DNA of 7,349 bases, from NCBI GenBank assembly GCA_023438885.1, contig JAEXPS010000187.1, positions 1 through 7,349 on the forward strand, read 5' to 3'. Every line of letters begins with the position of its first letter. Position 1 is the first letter of the stretch. Source of the DNA: Actinomycetes bacterium (GTDB lineage: Bacteria; Actinomycetota; Actinomycetes; Actinomycetales; Cellulomonadaceae). The position numbers were made by a program, and so were the translations under genes. Below, piece after piece: positions 6,042 to 7,349 of this stretch. Under the pieces are notes generated by a model. That model had not been told where the DNA came from. It did no database searches and was given only the letters and a program-made list of their open reading frames with translations.

Positions 6042-6473
6042 ATGCCCCCCAAGAAGAAGGTCGCCGGCCTCATCAAGCTCCAGATCAACGCCGGTGCGGC
6101 CACCCCCGCCCCGCCGATCGGCCCCGCGCTCGGTCAGCACGGCGTGAACATCATGGAGTTCTGCAAGGCGTACAACGCCGCGACGGAGTCGCAGCGCGGG
6201 AACGTCATCCCGGTCGAGATCACGGTCTACGAGGACCGCTCGTTCACCTTCATCACCAAGACCCCGCCGGCCGCCGAGCTGATCAAGAAGGCCGCCGGCG
6301 TCGCCAAGGGCTCGCCGACGCCGCACACCACCAAGGTGGCGACGCTGACGAAGGCCCAGGTGCGCGACATCGCCGCCCAGAAGCTCGTCGACCTCAACGC
6401 GAACGACCTGGACGCGGCGGAGAAGATCATCGCGGGCACCGCCCGTTCGATGGGCATCAAGGTCACCGACTGA
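6042..6473 (+). CDS. rplK: Large-subunit ribosomal protein L11 (uL11)
   Basis: The 143-residue L11 binds the 23S rRNA GTPase-associated centre and, with L10 and L7/L12, supports elongation-factor turnover and stringent-response activation. The N-terminal domain holds LIKLQINAGAATPAPPIGPA (10-29) and LGQHGVNIMEFCKAYN (30-45), including the proline-rich thiostrepton-contact helix. The C-terminal rRNA-binding domain runs from about 75 to the end and includes KGSPTPHTTKVATLTKAQV (89-107) and ARSMGIKV (134-141). Length is standard. ATG 6042 gives the standard MPPKKKV N-terminus; its ribosome binding site is weak (GGTAGG, 6032-6037). An in-frame TTG at 6030 is possible but unlikely. The gene is 88 bases after nusG and 64 before rplA. 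Confidence 0.97.
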   Translation: MPPKKKVAGLIKLQINAGAATPAPPIGPALGQHGVNIMEFCKAYNAATESQRGNVIPVEITVYEDRSFTFITKTPPAAELIKKAAGVAKGSPTPHTTKVATLTKAQVRDIAAQKLVDLNANDLDAAEKIIAGTARSMGIKVTD

Positions 6474-6481
6474 CCTGGTGC

Positions 6482-6525
6482 CGTGGCAGGGCCCTGTGCG
6501 GCCCGAACGACCACACCTGCCAACG
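6482..6525 (+). promoter_or_regulatory. Hairpin in the rplK-rplA spacer
   Basis: GGCAGG (6485-6490) pairs with CCTGCC (6516-6521). The stem can extend outward by CGT/ACG across a bulged A, and inward by TGTG (6495-6498) with CACA (6512-6515). Its 3' foot touches the rplA Shine-Dalgarno region (AAGGAG, 6526-6531). It could modulate rplA translation or mRNA stability; the function is inferred only from position. Confidence 0.3.
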
Positions 6526-6537
6526 AAGGAGAGAGCA

Positions 6538-7257
6538 GTGACCAAGAAGCACAGCAAGGCGTACAACGCCGCGCTCGAGAAGATCGAGCCCGGTGTCCTC
6601 TACTCCCCGCTGTCGGCCGTCCGGCTGGCCAAGGAGACGTCGACGACGAGCTACCCGGCCACCGTCGAGGTCGTCTTCCGCCTCGGTGTCGACCCGCGCA
6701 AGGCGGACCAGATGGTGCGCGGCACGGTCAACCTGCCGCACGGCACCGGCAAGACCGCCCGCGTCATCGTGTTCGCGGTCGGTGAGCGTGCCGAGCAGGC
6801 CCTCGCCGCGGGCGCCGACGAGGTCGGTGGCGACGAGCTGATCGAGAAGGTGGCCGGCGGGTACACGGACTTCGACGCCGCGGTCGCCACCCCGGACCTC
6901 ATGGGCAAGGTCGGCCGCCTCGGCAAGGTCCTCGGCCCGCGCGGCCTCATGCCGAACCCGAAGACCGGCACCGTGACGATGGACGTGGCCAAGGCCGTGA
7001 CCGACATCAAGGGCGGCAAGAGCGAGTTCCGCGTCGACCGGCACGCCAACCTGCACTTCATCATCGGCAAGACGTCGTTCACCGACGTGGCGCTGGTGGA
7101 GAACTACGCCGCGGCGCTCGACGAGATCCTCCGGCTCAAGCCGGCCGCCTCGAAGGGTCGCTACATCACCAAGGCGACGGTGTCGACCACGAACGGCCCC
7201 GGCATCCCGCTCGACCAGAACAAGACGCGTCACCTCACGGAGGAGGACGCGGCCTGA
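6538..7257 (+). CDS. rplA: Large-subunit ribosomal protein L1 (uL1)
   Basis: The 239-residue L1 binds the 23S rRNA L1 stalk, helps release E-site tRNA, and in E. coli represses its own operon. Domain I (N- and C-terminal halves) includes KHSKAYNAALEKI (4-16), SYPATVEVVFRLGVDPRK (38-55) and the conserved C-terminal segment YITKATVSTTNGPGIPLD (209-226). Domain II contains AGADEVGGDELIEKV (91-105) and TPDLMGKVGRLGKVLGPRGL (118-137), followed by PNPKTGTVT (139-147). All hallmark segments are present and length is normal, so this copy looks intact. GTG 6538 follows AAGGAG (6526-6531) at 6 bases; the longer open frame from 6478 is in the rplK spacer and is rejected. Oddly, a second partial L1-like segment begins 18 bases after its stop. 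Confidence 0.97.
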   Translation: MTKKHSKAYNAALEKIEPGVLYSPLSAVRLAKETSTTSYPATVEVVFRLGVDPRKADQMVRGTVNLPHGTGKTARVIVFAVGERAEQALAAGADEVGGDELIEKVAGGYTDFDAAVATPDLMGKVGRLGKVLGPRGLMPNPKTGTVTMDVAKAVTDIKGGKSEFRVDRHANLHFIIGKTSFTDVALVENYAAALDEILRLKPAASKGRYITKATVSTTNGPGIPLDQNKTRHLTEEDAA

Positions 7258-7275
7258 CGGTCGCACGAGTCATGC

Positions 7276-7349
7276 CAGAAGGCCCCCGAGGCTCTCGAGG
7301 CCGGCGCCGACATCGTCGGTGACGACGACCTCGTGCAGAAGGTCGCCGA
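7276..7349 (+). pseudogene. Partial second L1-like segment, N-terminally truncated and cut by the window edge
   Basis: Read in the same frame as rplA, the sequence after its stop encodes QKAPEALEAGAD (7276-7311) followed by IVGDDDLVQKVA (7312-7347). It aligns without gaps to L1 residues 83-106 of the upstream gene, sharing 14 of 23 residues from residue 84 on. The nucleotides match at roughly 49 of 71 positions, so it is a diverged copy and not a recent duplicate. The differences include many synonymous third-base changes (for example GTG/GTC and GCG/GCC), as expected of sequence that evolved as coding DNA. Its wording resembles L1 proteins of other actinobacteria. It has no L1 N-terminal 80 residues, no start codon in frame (the ATG at 7272 is in another frame) and no ribosome binding site, so a truncated remnant is most likely. 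A frameshifted or readthrough extension, or an assembly join, cannot be excluded. The expected rplJ is not seen in the window. Confidence 0.6.

Noticed and set aside
6008..6541. ORF starting at ATG 6008 across rplK
   Set aside because: It is a different frame from rplK and encodes Arg/His-rich shadow sequence, while the rplK frame is unmistakably L11.
7272..7322. ATG at 7272 as the start of a gene after rplA
   Set aside because: It is out of frame with the L1-like segment and hits a stop codon within 17 codons.
1..7349. CRISPR, insertion-sequence ends, toxin-antitoxin pairs or a defence island
   Set aside because: No regularly spaced repeats, transposase motifs or small paired genes were seen. 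Apart from the right-edge L1 fragment, the genes are core housekeeping functions.

Overview
The window is GC-rich DNA with strong G/C bias at third codon positions, GTG starts, and gene order typical of Actinomycetota. tRNA-Trp, secE, nusG, rplK and rplA lie in a row behind a divergent aspartate aminotransferase gene and an adenosine deaminase gene. From memory, this neighbourhood is like that of Streptomyces and other actinobacteria. The C-terminal tail of the hypothetical membrane protein suggests Micrococcales/Cellulomonadaceae, but that is an inference and not a proven placement.

Layout. Positions 1-85 hold a nested inverted repeat, followed by a small VOC/glyoxalase-like gene (86-517, +). 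This converges on an adenosine deaminase-family gene (563-1591, -). A 196-base divergent spacer separates that gene from a large single-pass membrane protein of unknown function (1788-3389, +), which has two similar extracytoplasmic modules and a Cys-containing tail. This gene ends one base before the stop of a class I aspartate/aromatic aminotransferase gene (3391-4611, -). A spacer of about 140 bases (4612-4754) carries a plausible sigma-A-type promoter and two alternative inverted-repeat pairings, and leads into tRNA-Trp (4755-4827).

From 4755 onward everything is on the + strand and probably forms one transcription and processing unit: tRNA-Trp, secE (translocase subunit), nusG (transcription elongation factor), rplK (L11) and rplA (L1). 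The nusG-rplK and rplK-rplA gaps contain hairpins that could serve in attenuation or in ribosomal-protein autoregulation.

The most unusual item is at the right edge. Directly after the stop of a full-length rplA, where rplJ (L10) would be expected, the sequence encodes a second, diverged L1-like segment. It corresponds to L1 residues of about 83-106, lacks the L1 N-terminus, is in the same frame, and runs off the window. It could be a decayed or partial second rplA, a recombination scar, or an assembly join. No defence system, mobile element, CRISPR array or biosynthetic cluster was found.
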